From the NCBI GenBank assembly GCA_019918135.1, contig WBZZ01003746.1, forward strand, positions 15,001 to 79,000: a DNA stretch of 64,000 nt, written 5' to 3'. The notes beneath the pieces were generated by a model. It made no database searches. It worked only from the letters and a program-made list of their open reading frames with translations, and was not told the DNA's origin. The position numbers were made by a program, and so were the translations under genes. Of the stretch, positions 1-11,441 are shown piece by piece; the first letter of the stretch is position 1; the number at the start of each line of letters is the position of its first letter. The stretch is from Paulinella micropora. Taxonomy: Eukaryota > Cercozoa > Imbricatea > Euglyphida > Paulinellidae.

Positions 1-2
1 CA

Positions 3-221
3 GTCAACAAGGAGCTGTGTGTGCAAGTCTACACGCGAGATGCCACCGACTCCGAAGATGTCTGCAGGGTGCGCGATCGGCTAGTGTGGGAGTTATCGGC
101 ACATTTGGCCGGCATGGGCGTCCGCATTCGCTACAAGCCAGACATTTACTCTCGCTTGGGGATTTATCGAGACAACCGCTTTGGCCTGCCTTCTTCGATT
201 TATTCAGCTTTGATTCCATAG
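3..221 (+). CDS. C-terminal part of a DUF1917 / UPF0696 (BLES03-like) protein
   Basis: The frame is open from the left edge and ends at TAG 219-221, so only the last 72 residues are present. The peptide contains RDATDSEDVCRVRDRL, then YKPDIYSRLGIYRDNRFGL and a short IYS tail. The pattern YKPD(I/V)(Y/F)..LGIYR.N.WGL..(T/S)IY is what I recall as the C-terminal signature of the DUF1917/UPF0696 family (human C11orf68, also called BLES03), a conserved eukaryotic cytosolic protein of uncertain function. It is probably the last exon of a host gene that begins outside the window. Base composition is balanced, unlike the AT-rich virus-like region further right. The family call rests on remembered motif similarity only. 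Confidence 0.6.
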   Translation, partial: VNKELCVQVYTRDATDSEDVCRVRDRLVWELSAHLAGMGVRIRYKPDIYSRLGIYRDNRFGLPSSIYSALIP

Positions 222-258
222 TTTTTCCCGCTAAACGACTTTTAATATTGAAGAACAC

Positions 259-640
259 TTGCTTTTCGTAGAGCTAAAAAGGAAGCATGTAAGTAGGCGA
301 ACAGAAGTAAAAACAGGGGCTAACAAAGAGAGAAAAAGGCAGACTACAGGGAGAAGCGAGGGAGGAGAAAAAGGGAAGGGTGAGCAACAAAGAAGAAGAA
401 AAGGTGGTGAAAAGAAAAGAAGGGGAAAGGGGGGCAAAGAATCAAGGGAAAAAAATAGGAATGTGGAATAGAGGGAAAACGAAGAGAAATAAAAGAGGAA
501 GGTTAAAAACGGAAATAGAAGGTAGGAGAGAGAATAAAGAGAAAGAAATGAAAAGGAAAGAAAAAAAAGGAGTGAAAAAACAGGGAAGGAGAATTGGCGA
601 ACAAAGGAAGAGACGTAAACGAACATAAGGTGGTCTGCAT
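259..640. repeat. Purine-rich low-complexity tract
   Basis: About 370 bases are almost entirely A and G on the + strand, with irregular GAAA, GGAA and AGAGG runs. The long open frames over it are lysine, arginine and glutamate runs on + and serine, phenylalanine and leucine runs on -, as expected from composition alone. It lies just downstream of the DUF1917 gene end. I see no gene here. Confidence 0.8.
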
Positions 641-863
641 TAACTCAAATGAACGCATTGAGTCGAACGGACGGTGAAGCGAGAGAGCAAATAGACAGGC
701 GAGAGCAAAGGTCATGGAGCAGAGTCAGGTGGGTGCCTGGGTGGCACTGACCAGCCATCACCAAAGACCCACAAAAAACACAAAAACGTGCCGCACGCCC
801 AAACTCAGCGCGGAGGTGCCGGCGACCCCAAACAAATAATGCTTAACGCACTGACTGAGTCAT

Positions 864-967
864 GAGCTATAGCTAAGTAAGAGCGAAGTGATAAAATGGT
901 GAAACAAATGTTAAAGAGCTACAGCTAAGCAAGAGCAAAGTGATAAAATGGTTAAGCAAAGGTAGTT
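864..967. repeat. Two-copy direct repeat, 52 bp unit
   Basis: Units start at 864 and 916. Both contain GAGCTA(T/C)AGCTAAG, then AAGAGC(G/A)AAGTGATAAAATGGT. They differ by only a few bases, so this looks like a recent tandem duplication in host non-coding DNA. Confidence 0.7.
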
Positions 968-1014
968 AGACGACGAGAACTAGACTGTCATAACAGAGCC
1001 AGATCTGTTGCAGA

Positions 1015-1190
1015 CTAGATGGCTTTAGATGGATGCGCAGGGTCAGTACTACCTGCACTAAATTTAAAGTTAGTCCAGGCAAAGTAGTCAGCGTACCCAT
1101 TTTTCTCGTAGAATTCTTGCATACCATGGCCTTTACAGATGTCCCTGTGGTTCGGCCAGTCCCTTTTCTGGCAGGATTTTGAGCAGTAGC
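1015..1190 (-). CDS. Possible last exon with C-terminal half of a MYND zinc finger
   Basis: On the minus strand the frame reads YCSKSCQKRDWPNHRDICKG and then about 38 residues to a stop at 1015-1017. This matches the second half of the MYND zinc finger (YC...CQ..DW..H...C), a protein-interaction domain found in many chromatin and adaptor proteins. The first zinc-binding pairs are absent and would lie in an upstream exon at higher coordinates. A CT-rich stretch at 1190-1212, on the minus strand, could serve as the polypyrimidine tract of an acceptor. The exact exon start is not resolved. A spliced host gene is more likely than a virus-like one. Confidence 0.5.
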
Positions 1191-1549
1191 CGAGAGAGAG
1201 AGAGAGAGAACGCTCTCGTGGCGAGTGTACGAGATTGTGGGGCGAAAACAAAAGGAATGGAATTAGGCACCGGTTGGTCTGGGTGCTTTCCTTAAAGTTT
1301 AGCTTCTTGTAACACTCACCAAATAAAAGCATTAATGCTTTTTGGTACCCTTACTGTAAAGGAAGCATCACCACCCACCATGACTTCTCCCCATGATTGG
1401 GGTCTAAGAAAGTCTACCTCGTAGCGCATGGCAGAGTTTTTCTTTACGCCTATTGTTTGTTGTTGTGAAGCCTTTACACTAAAGTCAATGCTTGCTTAAA
1501 GGATTTGAACGACCACGGCGCAATAGTGTCCTTGCGTATTTTCCATGTT

Positions 1550-1855
1550 TCATCCTTTCCTTCCCCCCCCCTGCCCAGCCTCCCAACTGCCCATTAAAGT
1601 TATCAAATAATCACTGAGTCGCTGCCAATCCTTTTTTGAAACGTCTGGTAGCTTGGAAATGTCAACCAACATGTGCTTGGTTTTGGCTTTTGGTTGTGCT
1701 CTTGCATTATCTTGTGATTTTGCATTACCCCCACTCAAATCCTGCTGCATTTGCTGTCGTTTCAAGGGGTTGGGGCGGAAATCAAGACTCTGAGGTTTGA
1801 ACACCGGGACTGGAGGCTTAACAGGACGCGAAAGACGAGGGTGTCCTTCAATCAC
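1550..1855 (-). CDS. Possible host exon, unrecognised polar protein
   Basis: A minus-strand frame encodes a proline-rich stretch (PRLSRPVKPPVPVFKPQ), a glutamine and lysine-rich middle, and a segment ending KKDWQRLSDYLITL. The composition is protein-like rather than low-complexity, and the frame lies upstream, on the same strand, of the MYND exon, so both could belong to one spliced gene. No start codon or splice sites are certain. The right end coincides with the left edge of a 1.3 kb duplicated block (1846), so the frame may be cut there. I do not recognise a family. Confidence 0.25.
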   Translation of the reverse strand: MIEGHPRLSRPVKPPVPVFKPQSLDFRPNPLKRQQMQQDLSGGNAKSQDNARAQPKAKTKHMLVDISKLPDVSKKDWQRLSDYLITLMGSWEAGQGGGRKG

Positions 1856-3160
1856 ATTATATTAATATTGGCAGCAGTTTATCATGAGTCCACCGTCTTA
1901 AGGTTACAGAAATCCTTTCCCCAAGCAGCAGGGACGGGTTCATCAGAATTGCGAACTTCTTCTGGTTCTTGTCTCTCTCTTGAAGTTTTCCATGGCGGGA
2001 CATGGTTCGAAAGAAATTCGATAGAAAAGCGTTGGGAAGTGAGTATTTTCCAGCAAAAACATGAAGGACCTGCCTGAACTTTTTTTAGCGTGAGTGATTG
2101 GTCGGTTGAGGAAGTTGTGGTATCTCAAAATCTAATATTCAAACACTGTTACAAACACTTTATGTTCTTTGCAGCATAAATAATGTTGTCAACTGTATCT
2201 ATCTCTCAAACGCAGAGTTTAGGGAAGCTACCCCGCTAAGGGTAAAGAATAACCAAAGAAAAGACTTTTAATCACTTTGTGTCACACAAATGTGATGACC
2301 TTAACAGAATGATAATGCTCATTTGATTCTAGGCATTCCAGACTATGATTCGCGAATACTCTAGAAAATGTCTTTGTCAGTAATAAAGGTATTAATAACT
2401 GTCCGGCCTATGAAACTGCCTATGACTAAGACTATCCAAATTACTGGTAAATTGACTAGGTGGAGTAACGGTTATTAATAGTACATTACAACGCTCCCGG
2501 CCCCTTAGTCGCAAGTCATAGGCTATATTAGTAGCCAGTGTGTAATATGAAAAAATAGTGGTGAGGATCAGTTATGGGTAACCCGAAGGTCATCAACTCC
2601 CAATTTCATCACATCCTCTATGCATGTATATATATATGTAGTTACGCAGTAACATGTATGAAGTAGTATGTGTTCAAAAATTTGCAAGCGCTTCCCGTAG
2701 AGGGTAGCAAAATCGAAAAATTTTAGATTTTCTATTTTAGGACAGAAACAACGATAGGAACGCAGGTGTCAAAAACCGTCGAGCCAAGGCTGGATCGCCG
2801 ACTACCACGCGAGGCCGGCAGCCACGAGGCTATCCCCAACTTAAACACTCAAAACAAAGCTGCTGCAACAAGCAACAAACTGACCAAAACACTCAAAGCA
2901 AACATAAGTGAGTGGACATGCAAATCCCGAAATTACTCGATCTTTACCGTAAATTTGTTAAGTAAATACTCGAATTGTTCTTTCGGTAAATATTTTGTCA
3001 TTACATCTCCTATCTGCTTCTTCGTACTTACTTTTACAAACTTAATCTCACCGTCTCTCTGTAGGTGGTGCATAAAGTGTAATTCTAAAGGTAAGTGTTT
3101 AGTTCTATTACCTGACATACCCCTATCTGCTGCTAAGATTGTTTGAGAGTTATCCTCAAA
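1846..3160. repeat. Left copy of a duplicated block (344 bp flank plus LTR and pol end)
   Basis: This block reappears at 12203-13517 almost base for base; I found only isolated differences by eye. It comprises 344 bases of non-retroviral flank (1846-2189), a whole LTR and the end of the Copia pol frame. The second copy starts exactly where the right LTR of the first element ends (12202/12203). Both Copia elements therefore share the same left flank, which implies tandem duplication of the locus rather than two independent insertions. Confidence 0.8.
2190..2930 (-). repeat. 3' LTR of Copia element A
   Basis: About 740 bases lie between the flank and the pol stop. They are nearly identical to 12547-13286 and clearly related to 11442-12202. 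Landmarks shared by all copies are ATCTATCTCTCAA at the low-coordinate end, GACTATGATTCGCGAATACT in the middle and AGTGAGTGGACATGCAAATCC at the high-coordinate end. The exact termini are uncertain by a few bases. Confidence 0.75.
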
Positions 3161-4038
3161 TAATTCTATCGGGCTTTTTGGGCTATGTTTAGTTCTTGTG
3201 TGATGTGTTTCAGTGCAAGTCCCTCTCTAATGCACTCAGTCGCTGCAAATATTTCAGCATCATTGGAACTCAGGGCGATGCGACTCTGTCGCTTTGATAA
3301 CCATGCAACTGGATCGCTGCCCCATAGGATCACGAATCCAGTGCGGGACTTCCCTGTTTTCTTACAAGCTTTGTGAGCCGCGTCGGGCCACATGGAAAGT
3401 TTTGGATAGGTTTGCCCTTTCTGCTCTGACTTAGGCTCATGGTAAGCTAAACCTCGATAAGAGTTAACTAAATAACGAAAGATTCTGCCTAACATCGCAT
3501 AAGTTATTCCCTTATCGATAGTTTGCATGACACTTGCCGAATTTAGTGCTTGTTCTATATCGGGTCTTGTCATCTTCGCGAGAAATAGCAAACGACCAAC
3601 TAAACTAGGAATTGAAAATTTTCGCAAGCTGGCTGATTCTGACATCGGTTCTGTGAAATGTTCTTGCGCTGGAGTACTGACGGGTTTAGCAGAATCGTAA
3701 CCTACCTCTTTTAGTATCTGCTGCTGATATTTTCGCTGATGCAAAATTATTTTCCCGTTTGATTGCTCTATCTCTATTCCTTTGAATTCATGGGCTATAC
3801 CGAGTCTTTTGAGCGGGAAATGTTTTTCTAATGCGGACTCATATGCTTGTTTGTTTGGTGCTGTGAACAACAAGTCATCTACATGAAATATCCCTACTAT
3901 CGCCTCTCTTAAAGCTATATCATTTTCTACAAACATACATAAATCAGAGTCTAGCAACCTAAAACCTAGCTCCTCTAACTTAGGTGCTAATATCTCATAC
4001 CATCTTCTTCCTGCCTGAGGTGCCCTATAAGGCACCAT
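2933..4038 (-). mobile_element. Copia A: reverse transcriptase C-part and RNase H
   Basis: Visible hallmarks are APQAGRRWYE, the catalytic FHVDDLL (the Copia form of the YVDD box), TRPDIEQALN, and an RNase H region with SRTGFVILWGSDPVAWLSK and ALSSNDAEIFAATE. The C-terminus (MSGNRTKHLPLELHFMH, then KQIGDVMTKYLPKEQF) is the usual Copia end (KHI.....F.......G.......T..Q.AD..TK.L). Fossil fragment, part of element A. Confidence 0.85.
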
Positions 4039-4058
4039 CTATACGCCATATCATCCCC

Positions 4059-5138
4059 TCATGCCCTTCTCTGTCTACACTCTGGCGCATATGCATAAAC
4101 AGGGTCATTCATACAAGCATTCAGGTATGCATTTTTAAAATCTATGCCGTATAGTTTGTGTTTGTGCCAGGCAGATAGTTTGGCAAGGAATAAAAGTGAA
4201 TGGTGCGCGGCGCAAGGAACAAAGAGCTGATCTGGGTTATAGCTAACACCGGGTTCTAACATATCTCCCCGTAAAGCCAAACGAGACTTTATGAACTTTT
4301 TCCCGTTCTCATCTAACTTTACTTTGTGAACCCATGTCAATGTAACTACCTTACTAACTCCTGCCTTGCTTGCCTCCTTATGGGGTACCCATGTGTATGT
4401 GTTAAAGGATTGAAGAGCTTTTAGCTCTGCTTTCATACCCTCTAGAACATCTTTAGCTGTCAAACCTGCCTCTATGACATCTTTGGGTACTCTGACGTCC
4501 ACGTACAAATAAAAATCACGAATCTCATCTGCCACCATACGGTCATCGCATAAAAACATATTAGCGGGACTTTGCAACGGGTATTCGGGATCTTTCACGG
4601 AGTATTTGTGGATTTCCGAATTCAACATCCGTTCCTCTTCGTCCTCAAACTTAATTATGTGGGTGGGCTGATATCTGTCTCTTACTACGAGTCTATCTCT
4701 GGTGTCACACACTCTGCTGACTACCCATACCCGTACTATGCTCTCCCATCCCTCACCGTACTTTTTCTTCGCCCATCCATCTTCCCATGCACGCGCTGGC
4801 ACTCTTACTACCTTACCTATCAGCTCTTGAGCCTCTCTCTTCTCTCTCTTGGGCTCACTGCTAGGGGTAAATCTCTCTACTGCCTTGCGCTGCCTTTTAC
4901 CGGGGATTATGTTACTCTCCGTTACTCTCTGACTCTGCTCCCACGTTAATCCCTTAGATGGTAATGATTTCTCTTCGTATGCTCTTCTTTCATGTATTTT
5001 TAGTGGATCTGTTAGGTCTTGTTCATTTTCATGTTCTTGTGGTTTGATCTTGTGCTCTGTGGGTGATTGTTGTGGATAATGTGGCTCTGGACTTGTGTGT
5101 AGGCGTGTATATTTGTGATCCAGTGTATTCTTCTCCAC
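4059..5138 (-). mobile_element. Copia A: integrase-RT linker and RT N-part
   Basis: The frame begins with a polar linker rich in lysine, glutamate and arginine, including KRQRKAVERFTPSSEPK. It then enters the reverse transcriptase with TWVHKVKLDENGKKFIKSRL, LEPGVSYNPDQLFVP and KLYGIDFKNAYLNACMNDPV, which match the Copia RT opening (W..K.K.D..G....KARLV, then D...AFLN). Fossil fragment. Confidence 0.8.
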
Positions 5139-5156
5139 ATGCTCATTTTCATAATA

Positions 5157-6203
5157 TTATGCGTGCTCATTCTCATTCACATCAACATCAACATTCTCTA
5201 TCTCCCCCTCAGCTTCATCAAATTGTGTTGCTGGGTGGTCGTTGTTGACGTTGTGCGGTGACTTAGGTGATTGAGGTGGTGACTGGGGTGGTGATGCTTG
5301 TGGAGATGTGTGTGGTTGCATTCTCATTCTCCCCCTCAGAGTCATCATTATCCCACGACACCAGTTTAGGAGGATGAGCTTGTTTACCGATTTTGTGAAT
5401 ATCAAATCTCACATCCCTCACTCGGGAAATTATCTTCTTACCATCCCATACGCGGTATAGTTCCCGAAATAGATCATATCCTACTAGCATCACCTTTTTC
5501 CCTCTGTACTCTCCCTTCCGAACTTTAGTCTTAGGTACATGTAACAAGCCCATGCATCCTATTGGTTTTAAATGAAAGAGTGCAGGTTTTCTACCTACCA
5601 GCTGTTCATAAGGCGAGATTCCTTTGCGTTCCCCGTGAATTGCCGGTAGTATGTTGTGAATGGTTGTGGCTGCGTGTTCTATTTCTGCCCAGAATTGCGG
5701 CGGTAATTTAGCGTGATATGCTCGTGCAGGCCCTGCCGTAATATCATTCACTTTTTCCGCAATAGGATTCCCGTCTTTATCGTTTGTCGCGGAAGCTTTC
5801 CAAATAAAGCGAATATTTTCCACCACTTAATAACTTCCTCCGGAATATCAAATTCTTAATCTGCGCGAATTTCTTTTACTTTGTTTCCTGTCTGTCTCTC
5901 ATAAAAGGCTACAGCTTGTTTAAACAATCTACAAACTCATTCTTATGAGCTAAATAAAAGTCAAGAATAGTGAGTAGTCGTCGGTGACTGAAAATTATAC
6001 CGTTTACTACCTATTGATCTAGTTGCCCACGGTCCTGATGTGTCTATGTGTAGGATTATACCTGGCTTTTGGGCTCTTTCTATCGTATTAACTGCAAAAC
6101 GTGGCAAACGTTTAGACTTTCCAATCATGCAAGATTCGCAGAATCTCACATCACTCTTGTCAATAACTAACTTAATGTTCAGAATTTTTGCCAATAGGCG
6201 CAT
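5157..6203 (-). mobile_element. Copia A: integrase region
   Basis: Two stretches of integrase are recognisable. The zinc-binding end and core start (CESCMIGKSKRLP, then LHIDTSGPW) lie at the high-coordinate side. The C-terminal part (YHAKLPPQFWAEIEHAATTI, SPYEQLVGRKPALFHLKPIG and a GKKVMLVGYD box) lies towards 5300. These are standard Copia integrase features. Fossil, broken. Confidence 0.75.
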
Positions 6204-6507
6204 CTTTGTTAACCCATAATGCCCACAGGCATAATGAAAAAGCTTAATTCCTATCTTTCTAGGTTTGCCTGACTTTCTGGGGTAAGCTTCGTATAATACT
6301 ATATCTACGTGTGATTCTTTCTCTCTCTTATTTACTTCATGCTTGCTTATCTCCTTTTTGTTGTCATTTGTGGGGCCTCCCTCCCCTTCTACCCCCTTGT
6401 CGCAAAAGGATCATATCTTTCGTTGACTTTCAATGGTTCATCATATTCGTCATCCCATCTATATATCATACTCTTAGTTAACCCCCCTCACTAACATGTC
6501 ACTCTCG

Positions 6508-7125
6508 TTAATGTGGATGGGGTGTTTGAGTATTACATATCTGTCCGTTTTGGTGGATGACTGATCTGTGTTTGTGGTCCATCTGTCCTGTAGAGACTAT
6601 GCTAACTGGCAAGGTAGTGTCGAGTAACATATTCTTTTCTACTGCTCTAGGCCTTTCTTTCCCATCTATCACTGTCAGCCTAGCTCTTCCTGACTTACTA
6701 AACTCACTCTCTCCATTACCTGTCAGTAGCTCTACCGGGTCTATCTCATCGACATCCATCAATCTGTCTTCTCTGCATGATATGTCTGTGCTTGCTCCAC
6801 TATCCTGTACTGTCATGTCTCTCTTTTTTCTCACTCTTTTTCTCACATGTATCAATACGTGCTCTGTCTCCCCTTTTGTCTCTGTCTCTGTTTCTGTCTC
6901 TAGTTCTCCCTCTCCTCTACCCTCACTTTCTCCCTCTTCTGTGATTTGTGGAGGTGTAGTGATTGGACTCTGTCTGACTGCTCTATCCAAGTACACTCCT
7001 TCTATTGCTCTTACTATGTCAGTCAAAAAGTCATCTCTCTCTAGCTCGCCACTCACAACACGCATCACTTCTCCATTCATTCTCCTCACGCACTCATTCA
7101 TCAACGTTGTAGCTATTTCATTCAT
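6508..7125 (-). mobile_element. Copia A: aspartic protease region
   Basis: The frame contains TVQDSGASTDISC, the retroelement protease active-site motif D-S-G-A-S/T. It is followed by the glycine-rich core and a terminal stretch (LLDTTLPVSIVSTGQM) like the segment that leads into Copia integrase. Its N-terminal half is acidic, rich in E, T and G. Fossil fragment. Confidence 0.75.
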
Positions 7126-7246
7126 ATCTTTGAAGGTGATGACGGGAGGGTTGATGCGTTGCGTGTTTGTTGTTTGTGTTGGTAGGAGTGCTGTGATTGG
7201 TCTCGAACTAGAGATTTGGAGTTGTTGTCAGGTGGGACCTACTTGG

Positions 7247-9045
7247 TTACCAAACTTGTTGGCAGAAGTGGCCCCAGTCGTTGCTCTCGCTCATCCACTC
7301 CACTCTCTTCGCTCCCTTCTTTGCTCTGGCCGGTCCGCTGACTAGAAAATGGATTATGTTTGCTAAACTTTTTTTCATGTGGTGGTTGCGGAATATTTTG
7401 CGAGACTTGTGGATTATGGAAATTTTGGTGTCACGTAAAGTTTCAAATTGCCCGAAAACGAGTCTTTGCGAAATTTTATGGGACTTTTCCAATGCCGCAG
7501 CTTTAAGACCTCGTTCGTCAGGGTAGTAAGGTTTGGGGGGATGCAACACGGGACATACCGACAAATTCAACTCCGGGTAATCTGGGTCTTGTGTGGCGTG
7601 ATATCCGCAGTACCTCGCATAAGATAATCGTTTCGCGTGATTTTCGTATACTCCCTTTCCTTTTGATTTTTCAACGGAAACATTACACTGCTTTTTTCGT
7701 CTGTTTATTCCTTCACATTTTGTGTCTGACGTGACTCCGTAAGAACTCTCAAGCCTCAAAGGAGTTTCGTTAGGGTTAGGGATGACTGGGGAACATCGTG
7801 AGGTGGCGGATACCAACCGCACTTCCTTGCCTTCTCCCCGTAGTGAGGAGGAAACTCGTAGGGTGGCCGATACTAACCGCACTTCCCGTCCTTCTCCACT
7901 CTCACTACGGCTATTCCCTACCCTAGGTGTGGTCTTTGTATCGTTCAAAAGGGCTTGGGGACTTGTAGACTCGTGGGGAGGTGAGCTTGGTTGCTCATCC
8001 TCTTTTTCTCTTTCCTCCTCATCATCATTGCTCTTACCATAAGTGCTCCCCATATGGATTAAAGCAACGTTTGTATCAGAGTCACTTTGTTCTTTTTCGT
8101 TTTTGTCGTTGTCGGTTGTTATCAAAGTGAGTGCTTTCTTTTTCTTATAAAAGGGTTTCTTTTTGTTCTTGTAATTGTTCTTTTGTTCGTTCTTTTCTTG
8201 TTCTGCGGTCTTGTCTTCTGTTTGATTCCGCTTCATTTTTCCTTCTTTGCGGAACTTTTCCGAAATCACCGGGCAATATCTCATGGTATGGCCTTTGGCA
8301 TCACATCCGAACACGTGACTTTGAGTGTCCAGTTTGGAGCTGTCTTTGGTCCCGGTTTATTGTCTCCCCTTTTCGCTTTGTTATCCATTAGGAGATTGGT
8401 CTCTTGCTGCTGCTTGCCATCCCGAGATTTCCTGTTGTTATGTTTACGTATTTGAGCTTTTCTTTCACGGAATCTGTTACGTCTTTCTTTTTCTTCCCAC
8501 ATTTTCCATATTTCCTTAGATGCTTTGCATAATTCCGAGAAATTTAGTCTTAGTCTGGCCGGGAGATCATAGTGGTCCACCTGAAATTTATCCCCGAAAG
8601 CTGGATGGTAGCGCAATTTCTTAAATGGCGTTCTCTTTGCTTCCTCATCGGAAAATGGCGTCCCACGTAGACTTTCAAGCTGGATTTTCTTTGCGAGAAA
8701 TTCATTTAGCCAGTCTACATACCTCTCACCTTCCCTTGACCTCGTTCTCCCAAACTCTTCCTCTAACATGTACCTACCTGCTCCAGAAATGCATCCCCAC
8801 TGATCTCTTACTAGTACTGCTAGCAACTCTTCAATGGGTCCTTTCGTTTTCTGTGTTCGCAGGAAGTTAGATACATTGTCTTTGGAAAAAGCCACAGACA
8901 GGCATAATTGCAAAGTTTTCATCCTCTCATAATATTTCTTCTCTTTGCGGATAGCTGTCTTTCTTCTTGTATGTTGTCTTCTACTCAGTCTTTTCTTCTT
9001 CCTCGCTTCTTTCTCTTTCCACTCTCTCTTTTGTTTTGCTGTCAT
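7247..9045 (-). mobile_element. Copia A: gag and nucleocapsid region
   Basis: The region encodes a highly charged capsid-like protein (KEKKYYERMKTLQLCLSVAF, then GPIEELLAVLVRDQWG and a YVDWLNEFLAKKIQLESLRG segment). This is followed by a partial zinc-knuckle signature GCDAKGHTMRYC and a long serine-rich spacer. It matches 16847-18880 of copy B closely. Fossil, broken. Confidence 0.7.
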
Positions 9046-9046
9046 T

Positions 9047-10700
9047 TTATCCCAATCTTCTGATTCTCTGAACTTCTTCTACTTGTGCGGGGGAAAGGGT
9101 CGACAAGGTGGATTGGTTGGCGATGTTGCCTGTCTCAAACTTTGATGCGTTGTCGCATGGCTTTGTTCCTTCCGGCAGGGGAGTCACTGATTCGGTTTCG
9201 GCTCCGGATGTGTGCGAAGGGTTGGATGAGACAGACGAACTAGATGAACTCGAGGACGAAATAGATTGGACAGGGGACACTTCGGTGGTGACGGGGGTTG
9301 TGAATCGTAGCTGCTTTGCAGGTCTTGTCGTATCTGCAAAGACTGTCGCATTCTGGAGACTTGCGAGAGGGGGAGTCGGTGACCGGCTGCGAGCACGTTT
9401 CTCTGCCTTCGATTGGGCAATGGCCTTCGCTTTCTCTTCTTTACCGGATTGTCTGCCATTATCAAACGTATTGAAGAGTGGTGATGGGCCAGCTGGCGTT
9501 GGAGATAACGACCCTCGTGGGGAACTAGATATCTGGGGGTCGCCTCGACGAGACTTCGGAGGGATTTGTTGCCATTTGGTTAGGATCGCGTTGTTAGCAT
9601 TGTAGGTAGCACGGTGGTATCCAATGGAGATCTTGTATACCTTAAGGACAGCAGGACGGATTGCCGGGGTGGGTATGTATGATGAGACTAGGGCAGATTC
9701 GATGGTGTCGTATAGGTAGGACGATACTGCCGAGGCGATGCAACACTGAGCAAAATCATTTCCTGTTAGGTACGTCACTCCCAGATGGGCAGCTTCTTTC
9801 TGCATTCGATATACTTCGATCAGGAACGAACGAGTTGATCAGTAAAGATCTCCCGAGATGGCAGCAGCCAGATGTGATGCTGGAGGGTCGCTATTGTAAA
9901 CGAGTCGTCTATTACCACGGTATAAATCATCTACGAAACGATTATATTCGTTGTAGTTGTCGTCTCGCAGACACTCTCGAAAAAGTTGCATGACGGAATC
10001 GTGGGGACCACCAGACAGTAGAACAGTAACAGGCCCGTTGTTTGACGTTTGTCTGTAGAAAGTTTCATACTGGGTTTTCTCTTTTGCCATCATGTAGTTT
10101 CCCTTGACGAACAAACACTTGCTGAGAGGGATTTGGAGGAACTGTGTGGATGCTACCATTGCAAGTTCAATTGGGCCATCCCATGCAAACTTCTCTCCTG
10201 TACGTACGGTTGACGACGAACTACCTTGGTTCCACCTGTCTTGGCTTTTCTCGTGACCTCTGGCGTCGTATAGTCTTCCTCGAGCGCCATGTGTTGCCCC
10301 TGGTGGGGTAAGTGACTGTGACCGTCGTGGGGGGACCTCCAAGTGGAATGGCTACTGGTGGGTTCCCAGGGGACCCGCGGTCTCTACTTCGCTGTTCGTG
10401 ACGTCTAGGAGATGGAGAACGATAACGTCGGTTGGGTAGGGGCGAGGTGTGGCGTTGGTTGGTGGTACGTCTGTCGTTCCCCTGCCTTGGTGGATCGCGA
10501 CGGCTACCGTCTCGTCCTCTGGGTCAAAAGAGAAAAAAGAAAAAGAAGAGGTAGATGGGGTAGATGGGCAACCATCGTTGGTTACCTTGGTGGGTAAGGG
10601 GACGCGCTGCGTTGATCTCTTCGTCTGCCGCGGTTTCTGTCGGTCATGTTGTCAGTTTCTGTACCACAAAAGAGAACAGGAAAATAGATTCCAATAGGGA
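9047..10700 (-). mobile_element. Gag-like insert in copy A, unidentified retroelement
   Basis: This stretch has no counterpart in copy B, where gag continues directly into its own 5' part. It encodes an RS-rich basic segment near 10400 (for example RYRSPSPRRHEQ), a globular-looking frame at 9839-10342 (KFAWDGPIELAMVASTQFL, NEYNRFVDDLYRGNRR), and a frame at 9047-9805 with a long serine run and a KAEKRARSRSP basic patch. The arrangement resembles a retroelement gag, but I cannot assign a family. Fossil. Confidence 0.45.
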
Positions 10701-10759
10701 AACCGAGATAGTGAAGCTGTTTACCGGGTCTGATTCGCTGGTCAGCGTGCAGACCCCTA

Positions 10760-11000
10760 TCACATTATTTAATAACAAAAATGTCTAACCAGAAAACGAG
10801 AAAGATCAAAGGACAGATCGTTCGACCCTCGCTCCCTCCTTTGCTAGAAGACAATCGTATGCCTTGTGCGAGAATTGCTGTGCGCGCTTTCGAGAAGCGG
10901 TTTTGGTAATTATTCGTTTTGACGAGAATGGCAATCGTATGCCGTCAGCTAGGAACTTTTCCGTTTAAGTCAGACACCGGCCCGGCCGGTTCCACTTAAA
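10760..11000 (+). repeat. Left arm of a dispersed inverted repeat
   Basis: About 230 bases are the reverse complement of 19330-19575, with scattered differences. Both arms contain ACCCTCGCTCCCT, CGCGCTTTCGAGAAGCGG and the palindromic CACCGGCCCGGCCGGT. Read from 10783 on +, a short frame opens MSNQKTRKIKG and continues RPSLPPLLEDNR; the other arm conserves it as QKTRNFKGPIVRPSLPSLLEDNR on the minus strand. The 8.3 kb between the arms includes all of Copia B. Confidence 0.7.
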
Positions 11001-11441
11001 AAGGTTTTAGATAAATATACGTAAAAAGCGTGAAAAAGGGATAAAAAACTAGAAAAAGATGGGAAAACAGTTGTTAACTAGGGAAAAACTTGAAAAATAG
11101 TAAAATATAAATCCATAGAGATAAAATTGAAAAGAAGAAAGTAAAAAATATATCGATGACATAACGAGAAAAATGTGTAAAAAAACATAAATACATATAC
11201 AAGATAGAAAAAAATACTAATATATTAATATCGGGGAATAGGACAGTCCCAGTTGAAAACGTAAAGAGTAGATATGTTGACGAGTAAAAGGGAGAAGAAA
11301 GGTCGGAAAAAGACTAACTAACCAACAAGAGAAAGAAAAAACCCCAGGGGGTTATAGAGTCCCACCGTACACAGCTCCAGCGCTGTAGAAAGTCTCACGA
11401 ATCGTCGGCATTGCCAAGGCGCAAAGAACAGCGGTTCAGTA
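11001..11441. other. AT-rich stretch, no gene seen
   Basis: Roughly 440 bases are rich in A, with many GAAAAA runs and ATATA motifs. They lie between the inverted-repeat arm and the LTR. I see no frame, RNA gene or known motif here. Confidence 0.6.

Noticed and set aside
6557-7345. 262-codon + strand frame rich in Ser and Leu
   Set aside because: Antisense shadow of the Copia protease and gag region.
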